A DNA stretch of 9,878 bases from Methanobrevibacter sp. GTDB lineage: Archaea > Methanobacteriota > Methanobacteria > Methanobacteriales > Methanobacteriaceae. The position numbers were made by a program, and so were the translations under genes. The stretch spans positions 1-9,878 of the forward strand of contig JAISIQ010000066.1 of assembly GCA_031261945.1 (NCBI GenBank), in the 5' to 3' direction. Under the pieces are notes generated by a model. It saw nothing but the letters and a program-made list of their open reading frames with translations. It made no database searches and was not told the origin of the DNA. Every line of letters begins with the position of its first letter. The stretch's first letter is position 1. Below, piece by piece: positions 1 to 5,950 of the stretch.

Positions 1-126
1 ATTATAAAACTAAAACTAAAAATATTAATAAAATTACCATAAATACTACTAAAAATACTAACAATATAACTTTTAATTTAATATTTGATTAATGTTCTTA
101 TTTTTATTAATTATTTTAATGAATTC

Positions 127-183
127 TTAATAATTATTAATAATATCTTAATAATCTTAATAATATTAATAATATTAATAATT
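127..183. repeat. 9-bp tandem array, unit TTAATAATN
   Basis: Four consecutive 9-bp units, TTAATAAT followed by C, A, A or T, start at 148, 157, 166 and 175. Two further copies at 127-135 and 137-145 are out of register by one base. It is a simple A/T microsatellite in the spacer before the tautomerase-like gene. It could contribute to promoter flexibility or just be slippage; nothing in the sequence decides. Confidence 0.6.
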
Positions 184-271
184 TTAATATAAAATTATAT
201 CATAACTAATATAATAATTATATGTATATTAAAAATACTAAAAAATATAAAATTTTCGTATTGAAAATACT

Positions 272-280
272 AAGGAGATG
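272..280 (+). promoter_or_regulatory. Ribosome binding site of the tautomerase-like gene
   Basis: AAGGAGATG contains the core GGAG at 274-277, eight bases before the ATG at 286. It is one of the strongest Shine-Dalgarno matches in the window and confirms the 286 start. An ATG at 278-280 lies inside the site and is out of frame. Confidence 0.8.
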
Positions 281-285
281 AAAAA

Positions 286-471
286 ATGCCAGTAATAATT
301 GTTGAATCAAATAAATTAGCTTTAGATAAAAAAAGAAAATATGTAAAAGAACTAACAAAAATAACAGCTGAAGCATATGATCTTCCAGAAACCGCTGTAA
401 CAATAATATTAAAAGAAAATAAAAGCGAAAATATTGGTGTAGGTGGAGATCTATTAAGTGAAAGAGGATAA
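286..471 (+). CDS. 4-oxalocrotonate tautomerase-like protein
   Basis: This small 61-residue protein belongs to the tautomerase superfamily (4-OT/DmpI type), a beta-alpha-beta unit that works as an oligomer. After Met removal it begins with Pro, as in Pro-Val-Ile-Ile, the catalytic base of the family, and it ends with the family-typical IGVGGDLL turn (residues 50-57). Length matches the 62-residue norm. Aligned by eye with Pseudomonas 4-OT, the substrate-binding Arg39 position is Thr, the Phe50 position is Ile and no Arg sits at the Arg11 position, so the substrate is unlikely to be 4-oxalocrotonate. It is the only + strand gene here and converges on ftsY. The start is fixed by a strong GGAG site. 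Family assignment is firm; the reaction is unknown. Confidence 0.88.
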   Translation: MPVIIVESNKLALDKKRKYVKELTKITAEAYDLPETAVTIILKENKSENIGVGGDLLSERG

Positions 472-519
472 TATATTAAGAATCATATAATATAATGAAA
501 AATAAAACAAAACAACAAT

Positions 520-542
520 ATTGTATGCAAATAGCATACAAT
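520..542 (-). terminator. Hairpin between convergent genes, possible terminator
   Basis: A perfect 9-bp stem, ATTGTATGC paired with GCATACAAT, encloses a 5-base loop. Read on the - strand it is followed by a T-rich run (positions 519 down to 499), so it resembles a hairpin-plus-U-tract terminator for the ftsY transcript. Read on the + strand no T-run follows. It lies 65 bases beyond the ftsY stop and 49 beyond the tautomerase stop. Archaeal termination depends mainly on U-runs, so the hairpin may instead protect the 3' end or be a protein site. Confidence 0.45.
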
Positions 543-585
543 GACTAAAAATAGACAAACAAAAATAGCTATTTAATAAAATTAA

Positions 586-597
586 TAAAAAAAATAA
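586..597 (-). terminator. T-tract just after ftsY
   Basis: On the - strand a run of eight T bases (complement of 587-594) lies within 25 bases after the ftsY stop codon. Oligo-T runs are the usual intrinsic termination signal in archaea. This would close the long - strand gene run, with the hairpin at 520-542 as a second stop. The call rests on sequence alone. Confidence 0.45.
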
Positions 598-606
598 ATG
601 GTTGAA

Positions 607-1752
607 TTAACTAAAAATTTGTTCTAACATCCAATCAGGATCATATTCTTTTATATCATCATAACCTTGACCAACACCTAAAAACATAATAGGTTTACCA
701 ATAACATGACCAATTGAAAGTGATGCTCCACCTTTAGAATCAGCATCAGCTTTAGTGAGAATTATTCCATCAATATCAATTGCATCATTGAATTTTGTAG
801 CTTGTTCAACAGCATCATTTCCAGTTAATGCATCACCAACAAAAACAACGATATCTGGTTTAGAAACTCTTTTTATTTTCTTCATTTCATCCATTAAATT
901 AGTATTAGTTTGCATTCTTCCAGCTGTATCAACTAAAACTAGTTCTTTACCTTTTGCTTTTGCATGTTCAACTGCATCAAATGCAACAGCTGCAGGATCT
1001 GATCCTTTTTGATGTTTTATTATTTTTACATTTAAATTATCAGTATGATGAGTTAATTGTTCAATAGCTCCTGCCCTAAATGTATCAGAAGCAGCTATTA
1101 CTGGAGTATAACCTTTTTTCATGTAGAAATTAGCTATTTTAGCTATGGTAGTTGTCTTTCCTGTTCCATTAATCCCTACAAACATTACAACAAGAGGTTC
1201 TCCTTTAGATTTCTTTTCTTCAATCATTTCAGTCATGGTTTTTCCATCAACAGAAATTATTTTAGAAACAGCTTTTTTAAGAGAGTCGTAAGTAAAATCT
1301 TCAATATCTTTACTTCTTTTTATTTTTTGACCAACAAGATCTTCTTTAAGAGATTCTACAACAGCATTTGCAACATCAATAGCTACATCACTTTCTAAAA
1401 GAGAAAGTTCTAATTCCCACAGAATTTCATCTATGTCTTTTTCTGAAATTGTTTTTTCTTTAATAAAAGATAAAAATCCAGAACCCTTCTTTTTTTCTTT
1501 TTTATCTTCTTTATCGCCCTTATCTTGCTGCATATCTTGTATATCTTGTATGTCTTGTGTATCTTGTGTGTCTTGTATGTCTGATGAGTCTTGTTTTTCC
1601 TTTTTTTCAGCTATTTCTACTTCTTTCTCAATAGAATCAGAAGATTCGATATTTTTAATATTTCCTTCTTCTTCAGCTTCAGCAGAAACTTTTTTAGTTA
1701 ATTTTCCAGTAGCTTCAGCAAATTTTTTTCTTATAGAATCAAACAATGTCAT
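607..1752 (-). CDS. ftsY: Signal recognition particle receptor FtsY
   Basis: FtsY is the membrane-associated SRP-family GTPase that receives ribosome-nascent chain-SRP complexes and hands them to the Sec channel. The 381-residue protein has a charged N-terminal A-domain (1-90), an N-domain four-helix bundle (about 92-170) and the G-domain. Visible motifs are the P-loop GINGTGKTT (193-201), DTFRAGA (223-229), DTAGR (275-279), TKAD (333-336) and the C-terminal GVGQGYDD. These separate it from Ffh, because no M-domain follows. The A-domain contains a run of QD(T/I) tripeptides at residues 54-75 encoded by a 9-nt tandem repeat. The ATG is preceded by GAAGG. It is the last gene of the - strand run; a 168-bp spacer with its own TATA-like box and an upstream T-tract suggests it may also be transcribed alone. 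Confidence 0.97.
   Translation of the reverse strand: MTLFDSIRKKFAEATGKLTKKVSAEAEEEGNIKNIESSDSIEKEVEIAEKKEKQDSSDIQDTQDTQDIQDIQDMQQDKGDKEDKKEKKKGSGFLSFIKEKTISEKDIDEILWELELSLLESDVAIDVANAVVESLKEDLVGQKIKRSKDIEDFTYDSLKKAVSKIISVDGKTMTEMIEEKKSKGEPLVVMFVGINGTGKTTTIAKIANFYMKKGYTPVIAASDTFRAGAIEQLTHHTDNLNVKIIKHQKGSDPAAVAFDAVEHAKAKGKELVLVDTAGRMQTNTNLMDEMKKIKRVSKPDIVVFVGDALTGNDAVEQATKFNDAIDIDGIILTKADADSKGGASLSIGHVIGKPIMFLGVGQGYDDIKEYDPDWMLEQIFS
1532..1594 (-). repeat. 9-nt coding tandem repeat in ftsY
   Basis: Seven 9-nt units follow each other. On the + strand they read ATATCTTGT (twice), ATGTCTTGT, GTATCTTGT, GTGTCTTGT, ATGTCTGAT and GAGTCTTGT. Because the period is a multiple of three the frame is kept, and the product is a string of Gln-Asp-Ile/Thr tripeptides at residues 54-75 of FtsY. 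It adds an acidic, probably unstructured stretch to the A-domain. Copy number is likely variable among strains. Confidence 0.85.
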
Positions 1753-1791
1753 TACCTTCTTATAAAAATCAATAGAAATAAAAATATGGAT

Positions 1792-1801
1792 AAAATATAA
1801 A
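1792..1801 (-). promoter_or_regulatory. TATA-like box upstream of ftsY
   Basis: The - strand reads TTTATATTTT here, close to the archaeal TATA consensus TTTATATA. Transcription starting about 25 bases downstream would begin near 1770 and leave a leader of roughly 20 bases that still carries the GAAGG site. Distance and sequence fit, but the spacer is so A/T-rich that chance matches are common. Confidence 0.4.
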
Positions 1802-1850
1802 TAAATATTATAATTATTATTAGTATCTATTAAAATTATTAAAATATTAA

Positions 1851-1880
1851 GTAAAAATTAAATAAAAAAATAAAAATAAT
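1851..1880 (-). terminator. T-rich tract after pfdA
   Basis: Downstream of the pfdA stop the - strand shows several T-runs, including one of seven bases, within 30 bases. Together with the TATA-like box further on, this suggests that part of the transcription from the ribosomal cluster ends here before ftsY. There is no stem-loop. Read-through into ftsY is equally possible. Confidence 0.35.
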
Positions 1881-1920
1881 TAAATCAATAGCTATTAATT
1901 AAAATTAGCTATTAATAAAC

Positions 1921-2361
1921 TTATTGAGGTTGTTGCATTCCTCCAGCAAGTTGAACTTTCTGCATTAGCTCTTCAGCTTGAGGAGAAAGTTGAGTAATTA
2001 TTTGGCTAATTTTTTGCAAGTTTTCTAACATTTTGTCTAAACTTTCATTTAATTCTTCTTTTTGAGAAGCTATTGTTTTTTTAGCATCTTCAATAGATTT
2101 AGTAATAGCTACTCCTGCACCAACACTCATAATAACTTCATCAGTTTTTTTAATTTCAGCATTCATGAAAGAACCAGCACCAACAGGAACTAAAGTTTCT
2201 AAAGAATCTTTATCCTTCATATCTTCAAGTGTAGATTCTAAAATTTCAACTTCAGCTATTGAGCCCTGAATTGCTTCTACTTGTTGCTGTAACATTTCAG
2301 CTTGGCTTTTATACATATTAAGCTCATTTATCATTTCTTCTAATCTTTGCTGATCTTCCAT
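1921..2361 (-). CDS. pfdA: Prefoldin subunit alpha
   Basis: Prefoldin (GimC) alpha subunit: two alpha plus four beta subunits form a jellyfish-shaped cytosolic holdase that passes unfolded chains to the thermosome. The 146 residues show an N-terminal coiled-coil helix (about 1-50), a central beta-hairpin segment with the family signature LVPVGAGSF (57-65) and a second strand pair [11 protein letters not shown] (77-87), then a C-terminal coiled coil (about 90-135) ending in a Gly/Gln-rich tail. Two hairpins between the helices mark an alpha rather than a beta subunit. It follows rpl18a by 39 bases and is probably cotranscribed. A purine-rich AAGGATAGGG lies before the ATG, somewhat degenerate as a binding site. 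Confidence 0.96.
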   Translation of the reverse strand: MEDQQRLEEMINELNMYKSQAEMLQQQVEAIQGSIAEVEILESTLEDMKDKDSLETLVPVGAGSFMNAEIKKTDEVIMSVGAGVAITKSIEDAKKTIASQKEELNESLDKMLENLQKISQIITQLSPQAEELMQKVQLAGGMQQPQ

Positions 2362-2400
2362 AATACCCTATCCTTAAAATATGATTATATAAATTAGTAA

Positions 2401-2625
2401 TTATAATAATGCTTTTATTAAAGGATCATTTACTTCATCAGCTGTGATCTCTTTAATTTCTTTAATATTAATTTGATTTCTATTTATTCCATGTTTACTT
2501 CCAAACTCAGAATAGATCTTCTCACGAACATCATTTTCATCAATACTTTTAAGTTCTTTAGTAAATACTTGGGTTTCATCACCCATTGTGAATCTTCCAT
2601 GAATTCTATATATTTTTGTTTTCAT
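2401..2625 (-). CDS. rpl18a: Large-subunit ribosomal protein eL20 (L18a/LX)
   Basis: A 74-residue single-domain archaeal eL20 protein (called L18a, L20a or LX), equal to half of the eukaryotic L18a. It is recognised by its N-terminal strand KIYRIHGRF, the TKELKSIDENDVREKIYSEFGSKH segment (shown in part, residues about 23-46) and the following basic strand INIKEIKEI. Length is usual for archaea. The ATG is preceded by GTGAT four bases upstream, a match to the methanogen anti-Shine-Dalgarno. It lies between eif6 and pfdA, an order that is common in archaea. The 111-bp spacer upstream is filled by a 12-bp tandem array (separate entry) that may carry its promoter. Confidence 0.93.
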   Translation of the reverse strand: MKTKIYRIHGRFTMGDETQVFTKELKSIDENDVREKIYSEFGSKHGINRNQINIKEIKEITADEVNDPLIKALL

Positions 2626-2644
2626 TTTATCACTTAACTTGTTT

Positions 2645-2729
2645 AATTATAAATTTAATTATAAATTTAGTTGTAAATTTAGTTATAAATTTATTTTTAA
2701 TTGTAAATTTTATTATAAATTATAAATTT
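2645..2729 (-). repeat. 12-bp tandem array upstream of rpl18a
   Basis: Four 12-bp units in perfect register (2645-2656, 2657-2668, 2669-2680, 2681-2692) have the + strand form A(A/G)TT(A/G)TAAATTT. After a 6-base interruption further copies lie at 2699-2710 and 2718-2729. On the - strand each unit reads AAATTTATAATT or a variant, which contains TTTATAAT, close to an archaeal TATA box. The array occupies nearly the whole eif6-rpl18a spacer, directly upstream of the rpl18a ribosome binding site. Confidence 0.8.
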
Positions 2730-2736
2730 GATGTAT

Positions 2737-3408
2737 TTAAACATCATCAAGAAAACCTAATGCTTCTTCAACTCTTACCATTTCAGGACCAGTACTTTCT
2801 TCAGGAACAATAGCTCCTTGAGAATTAGCTATTGAACAAGCTCCAACAAGAGCTATTCCTTTTCCAACAGTTCCAATATCTGCATCAACTTTGAAAACTT
2901 TTTCAACAAGTTCTAATTCTTGTGTAGAAGTCTCTCTATGCAAAAGAGCTCCTTTATTAGTTACTACTGCTAAAGATCCAATTATACTAAAACCAGCTAT
3001 ATTAGATTTCTTAATATCAATATCTAAAGTCTCTTCAATTATATTAACTGATTTTTCAGAGATAAGAGGACTAGCTATTCCTCCATTATCATTTACAGCA
3101 ATTATATTACCTATTGCAGTATATTTATCATTTAATACTGCTATATTTAATCCATTTGATTTTAACAATTCTATTTCTTTATCAGTTGTAAATGGAGATA
3201 GTACTAAGCCATTAGAATTTCCAACAGTCAAAGCTCCGCTAAGATTACTTCCAGCTATTGTAGTCCTAATAATATCGACATCTAAAGCTTCTTTTATATC
3301 ATTTTCCATTATTTCAGGAAGATTAAAAGGAACGATAGCTATTTCATCTGTTACAGCAATATAAACTCCTAAATTTGGGTTTCCTGTGAGATTTATTCTT
3401 TTAAGCAT
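2737..3408 (-). CDS. eif6: Translation initiation factor 6 (aIF6)
   Basis: aIF6 binds the large ribosomal subunit near eL14/uL3/eL24 and keeps it from joining the small subunit. The 223 residues show the repeated pentein-fold pattern of the family: GNPNLGVYIAV at the N-terminus, then AIVP, GSNLSGALTVGNSNGLVLSP, GNIIAVNDNGGIASP, GSLAVVTNKGALLH and a last repeat ending GACSIANSQGAIVPEE. The frame can be opened four codons earlier with a GTG at 3418-3420, but family members begin MLRRI/MLKRI, and the ATG at 3406-3408 gives exactly that, so the ATG is chosen. The ribosome binding site is weak either way (GGAAAAG). It lies 66 bases after rpl31e and is probably translated from the same message. Confidence 0.95.
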   Translation of the reverse strand: MLKRINLTGNPNLGVYIAVTDEIAIVPFNLPEIMENDIKEALDVDIIRTTIAGSNLSGALTVGNSNGLVLSPFTTDKEIELLKSNGLNIAVLNDKYTAIGNIIAVNDNGGIASPLISEKSVNIIEETLDIDIKKSNIAGFSIIGSLAVVTNKGALLHRETSTQELELVEKVFKVDADIGTVGKGIALVGACSIANSQGAIVPEESTGPEMVRVEEALGFLDDV

Positions 3409-3474
3409 TTTCTTTTCCACAATTTTTGGGAAATCAATAATGATAATAGCAATAATGAATTAACTAGCTGAAGA

Positions 3475-3720
3475 TTATTCAGCTAAAGTTGCTTCAACAA
3501 TTCCATCTTTATCTTTAGTAGCTTTAACTTTTATTTTAGAAGGAATTTTTTGGATTCCTCTTTCCCATATTTTTTCATTTACAGAAGCATCAAGTTTAAT
3601 TTCATCAGCTTTCATGTGCTTTTGTAAGAATTCTTGAACAGATCTAATAGCTTTAGAAGCTCTGATTGTTCTTGGTACATTCTTAACATCTCTAAGAGGT
3701 ATTGTATAAGTTCTTTCCAT
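3475..3720 (-). CDS. rpl31e: Large-subunit ribosomal protein eL31
   Basis: eL31 sits next to the exit of the peptide tunnel, where it contacts SRP and chaperones in eukaryotes. The 81-residue protein shows the typical start [11 protein letters not shown], the [21 protein letters not shown] helix (starts near residue 17) and the basic strand [17 protein letters not shown] three codons upstream (3727-3729) could extend the frame, but the family starts at the ATG of MERTYTIPL, which is used here. It is 21 bases after rpl39e, the standard archaeal rpl39e-rpl31e-eif6 order. The C-terminal VEATLAE is a normal end for the family. Confidence 0.95.
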   Translation of the reverse strand: MERTYTIPLRDVKNVPRTIRASKAIRSVQEFLQKHMKADEIKLDASVNEKIWERGIQKIPSKIKVKATKDKDGIVEATLAE

Positions 3721-3741
3721 GATACTCAACTCTAAATCAAC

Positions 3742-3897
3742 CTAAACTTTAAGGTTATTTCTTCTCCAATGTCTTGGTTTAGGCCTATATTTTAATTGAC
3801 GTTTAGTTTTCGCATAAGCCCATATAGGGACTCTTCTATTTTGTTTGTTAGCTTTTGCAAGCCTTAATTTTTTTGCTAATGGTTTATTTCTACTCAT
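3742..3897 (-). CDS. rpl39e: Large-subunit ribosomal protein eL39
   Basis: A 51-codon gene read from the ATG at 3895-3897 to the TAG at 3742-3744. The product begins [20 protein letters not shown], continues with [14 protein letters not shown] and ends [13 protein letters not shown]. This is the whole of eL39, a very basic 51-residue protein that lines the peptide exit tunnel where bacteria have an extension of uL23. The RRVP(I/A)W and RHWRR motifs are diagnostic. A good site, GGTGGA, precedes the ATG by four to five bases. It starts the tight rpl39e-rpl31e pair. The gene is easily missed because of its length. Confidence 0.96.
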   Translation of the reverse strand: MSRNKPLAKKLRLAKANKQNRRVPIWAYAKTKRQLKYRPKPRHWRRNNLKV

Positions 3898-3953
3898 TTT
3901 TCCACCATATTTATTAAAGTTAATTTGATGCTAATTTGATACTAATTTAATAG

Positions 3954-4553
3954 CTAATTTTTATTTTTTAGTCCAACAACTCTTGTTTGATAATGTTCTG
4001 GGAATAAATCTTCTGAATTTTTATTATATTCCTTATCTATCAAAGTTCTAATTTCAACTTCATAATCAGAGCTATTTTCTTTGTTACTTTTTTCATGAAT
4101 AATTTCAAAAAGATTTGAAACAAGAAATTCGATGGTTTTGTATCCAAAACTATCTAAATTAATATATTGAATATTATAACGATCCTCTAAACTTCTAATT
4201 TCATTTTTATTAAGTTTTGGAGTTTTATCATCTCGACGAGTTCCATCAGCTATAACTTTATAGCTATTTGATTTAGCTATTTCTTCAATAACTTCTTTAT
4301 GTAGATAACTAATTCCATTATTTGGAAATCCATCTTTCAATATAATATCTATTGCATTATTTAAAATATTTTTATTAATTTCAAAAGCCCTGTGAGGAAA
4401 ATTAAGTGATTTTGCTGATAATGAAGCAGGAATATATGATTCATAAACTCCAAAATTAGCTGTTCTTAACTCAACATCAAACCCCATTCTTTTAAGAAGA
4501 ATAGCTATTAATGAACTATCTTTTCCACCACTATATAAAACACAAGCTTTCAT
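3954..4553 (-). CDS. PP-loop superfamily ATPase, unknown substrate
   Basis: A 199-residue protein with the PP-loop signature SGGKDS at residues 8-13, the pyrophosphate-binding loop of enzymes that adenylate a substrate and release PPi (tRNA thiolation and lysidine enzymes, GMP and asparagine synthetases, diphthamide synthetase). A second conserved-looking block, DGTRRDDKTP (103-112), resembles the second nucleotide-binding segment of this superfamily, and the C-terminus carries FPEHYQTRVVG (184-194). No zinc-finger Cys pairs, THUMP or glutaminase domain is present, so none of the named enzymes fits. Methanogen homologues are often annotated only as alpha hydrolase or PP-loop proteins. It lies between pdcd5 and rpl39e, hinting at modification of tRNA, rRNA or a ribosomal protein; that is inference. 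No clear ribosome binding site precedes the ATG. Confidence 0.85.
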   Translation of the reverse strand: MKACVLYSGGKDSSLIAILLKRMGFDVELRTANFGVYESYIPASLSAKSLNFPHRAFEINKNILNNAIDIILKDGFPNNGISYLHKEVIEEIAKSNSYKVIADGTRRDDKTPKLNKNEIRSLEDRYNIQYINLDSFGYKTIEFLVSNLFEIIHEKSNKENSSDYEVEIRTLIDKEYNKNSEDLFPEHYQTRVVGLKNKN

Positions 4554-4618
4554 CTTAATTTTTTATTTTGATTTTTATTTTAATTCTAGTAATTAATTTT
4601 AGTAAATTTTATATAAAA

Positions 4619-4966
4619 TTATTTACGAGTAATATTTATTTCTCTTTTTTGACCAGATAACTGTTTAAGTAAAGTTTTTAATTGTTCTTCAGTTATTTTA
4701 TTTTGAACTCTTCCAGTTTGAGCCAATTGGATTAGCTGAATTTCAATCTGATCTACAAACTCTGGTTTAGTTAATCTGAGATTGGCTAACCTACTTCGAG
4801 CTTCAGGAGTCAAAATCTGCATCATAATTTGCTTTTTTTGAGCCTCCATCTCTTGTTGCATTTGTTGCTGTTGCATCTGTTGTTGCGCTTGTTGTTGGTT
4901 TCCTGCTGCAGCTTGTCGCTGTAACTCTTCCATCCTTTTACGGCGCAATTCATCAAGATCACTCAT
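4619..4966 (-). CDS. PDCD5-family DNA-binding protein
   Basis: Archaeal homologue of human PDCD5 (TFAR19), a small three-helix-bundle protein reported to bind DNA and, in eukaryotes, the chaperonin CCT. The 115 residues start with the charged helix DLDELRRKRMEELQRQ, pass through a Gln-rich linker (residues 17-46, with about half of the positions Gln), and contain the family core ILTPEARSRLANLRLTKPE (51-69) followed by VDQIEIQLIQLAQTGRV and ITEEQLKTLLKQL. A strong TTGGAGG site precedes the ATG. It is next to rps19e, as in most archaea, so a ribosome-linked role is often suspected. The Gln-rich linker is longer and purer than I expect for the family. Confidence 0.94.
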   Translation of the reverse strand: MSDLDELRRKRMEELQRQAAAGNQQQAQQQMQQQQMQQEMEAQKKQIMMQILTPEARSRLANLRLTKPEFVDQIEIQLIQLAQTGRVQNKITEEQLKTLLKQLSGQKREINITRK

Positions 4967-5082
4967 ATTATGGCCTCCAATTTTAATAACTGAGTTATTT
5001 ATTAAACTAAGCTATTATTATCTATAAGCTATTCTATAAGATATTATTTTATCAATTAATATTATAATATTTATCTTTATAA
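4967..5082. other. Spacer between rps19e and pdcd5 with two AGCTATT copies
   Basis: This 116-bp A/T-rich spacer holds two copies of AGCTATT at 5010-5016 and 5027-5033 and the GGAGG site of pdcd5 (complement of 4974-4978). No gene or T-run terminator is apparent, so transcription from rps19e probably continues. Confidence 0.5.
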
Positions 5083-5523
5083 TTAATATTTTTCAAGTTC
5101 TGGAATATCTTTTATTAATTCTCCAGAAGTTTTATCAAGGAAAGATTTTCCTTGAGGGGTAATTATTCTGCCAGCGTCTACTTTTTGTATAAATCCAGCA
5201 TCTTCTAATTGGTGTAAAGCTCCTCTAACAATAGCTCCACTACCTTTTCTGAAAGTTTCAGGAGTTACGCCTCTGTCTTTTTTTCCACCATAGAAGGTTC
5301 TTAAGGAATTTATTCCAACTGGTCCATCAATGTAAACTCTTCTTAAAATAGAAGCGCATCTTGTATACCACCAATCTTGGTTTTCTGGTTTTCTTTCTTT
5401 GTGAACTCCTGTTTTCACAAGAGTAGTCCATTCTGGAGGAGTAATTTTATCATTATCCTCATTTAAATCTTTTGCAACTTGATTTATTAATAAATCTGCA
5501 GGTACATCATATACAGTAGTCAT
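5083..5523 (-). CDS. rps19e: Small-subunit ribosomal protein eS19
   Basis: eS19 is a helical protein of the small-subunit head, needed for maturation of the 3' end of 18S rRNA in eukaryotes. The 146-residue product is complete: N-terminal [17 protein letters not shown] (28-32), the highly conserved [14 protein letters not shown] block (51-64), GPVG (67-70), FYGGKKDRG (77-85), a [19 protein letters not shown] helix (95-113) and the winged-helix strand GRIITPQG. The ATG is preceded by TTGGAGA, nine bases upstream. It stands before pdcd5, as is usual in Euryarchaeota. The spacer on its 5' side contains a CTTAAG tandem array. No frame problems are seen. Confidence 0.97.
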   Translation of the reverse strand: MTTVYDVPADLLINQVAKDLNEDNDKITPPEWTTLVKTGVHKERKPENQDWWYTRCASILRRVYIDGPVGINSLRTFYGGKKDRGVTPETFRKGSGAIVRGALHQLEDAGFIQKVDAGRIITPQGKSFLDKTSGELIKDIPELEKY

Positions 5524-5616
5524 ATTAATTCTCCAATATAATATTAAATAAGTTTTAACAGTATTCTGATAAATTTAAACATTTTAGTTAAATTTAAATT
5601 AAATTAAGTTAATTTT

Positions 5617-5681
5617 CTTAAGTTAAAAGTTCTTAGTTATTTTTTTCTTAAGTTACTTTCTTAAGTTAGTTTCTTAAATTA
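5617..5681. repeat. CTTAAGTTA tandem array upstream of rps19e
   Basis: Copies of CTTAAGTTA begin at 5617, 5647 and 5660, with variants CTTAGTTA at 5632 and CTTAAATTA at 5673. Spacing is 15, 15, 13 and 13 bases, and the last three form a 13-bp array. The core CTTAAG is palindromic. The array lies just after the yhbY stop and about 95 bases before the rps19e start, so it could hold a promoter element or protein site for the rps19e transcript, or be slippage repeat only. Confidence 0.65.
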
Positions 5682-5686
5682 ATTTT

Positions 5687-5950
5687 TTAAGGTTTTTTCT
5701 TGTAAATAATAGCAACATTGCCTCTTAAATCAACAAGTTTAGATCTTGTATCCTTAATTATGCCATCAAGATAAGATTCTTTTTCATTTGCTATATTCTT
5801 AGCGAATCGAAGCTTAACAACTTCTTTTGACTTAAGCTGGCGTTTAATTTCTTCAATTACATTATCATTTATTCCAGCTTTTCCAATATTTATTGTCATA
5901 GCTTGAAGAGCTCTATTCATGATTTCTTTTTTTGATAGTGTAAGACTCAA
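5687..5950 (-). CDS. YhbY-type CRM-domain RNA-binding protein
   Basis: An 87-residue single CRM (CRS1-YhbY) domain, an IF3-C-like fold that binds structured RNA; the bacterial homologue associates with pre-50S particles. The family GxxG loop is visible as NIGKAGIND (21-29), followed by VIEEIKRQLKSKEVVKLRF and the terminal strand RGNVAIIYKKK. The start is TTG at 5948-5950: AAAAGGAGAG (complement of 5957-5966) is a strong ribosome binding site at the right distance, and starting at the next ATG (5918-5920) would remove the conserved first helix. The gene overlaps the end of rnp4 by 38 bases, so the two are surely cotranscribed and probably translationally coupled. Confidence 0.9.
   Translation of the reverse strand: MSLTLSKKEIMNRALQAMTINIGKAGINDNVIEEIKRQLKSKEVVKLRFAKNIANEKESYLDGIIKDTRSKLVDLRGNVAIIYKKKP

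Larger units (their letters stand above)
1..285. other. A/T-rich region upstream of the tautomerase-like gene
   Basis: This stretch is almost pure A+T and has no convincing gene on either strand. A 9-bp tandem array sits in its middle (separate entry) and the ribosome binding site of the tautomerase-like gene is at its right end. Several TATA-like strings occur at about 186-230 (for example TTATATG), but in such a composition none can be singled out as the promoter. A short hydrophobic reading frame on the - strand near the left edge lacks an ATG at its head and is not called. Confidence 0.6.

Noticed and set aside
2..90. A short hydrophobic frame on the - strand (MVILLIFLVLVL at its end)
   Set aside because: No ATG at a sensible position or ribosome binding site; A/T-rich random sequence readily gives Leu/Ile/Phe runs.
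218..403. A 61-codon - strand frame with a Leu/Phe-rich product
   Set aside because: Overlaps the tautomerase-like gene on the opposite strand; the hydrophobicity comes from A/T-rich antisense codons.
755..1765. Three + strand open frames antisense to ftsY
   Set aside because: They lie fully opposite a well-supported GTPase gene, have Ser/Phe-rich composition typical of antisense translation, and no ribosome binding sites or domains.
2616..2813. A + strand frame rich in Asn, Leu, Ile and Val
   Set aside because: Its repetitive N-terminus is the translation of the 12-bp A/T array and the rest is antisense to eif6; it is not a membrane protein gene.
2891..3364. A 157-codon + strand frame
   Set aside because: Antisense shadow of eif6, whose pentein repeats are unmistakable on the other strand.
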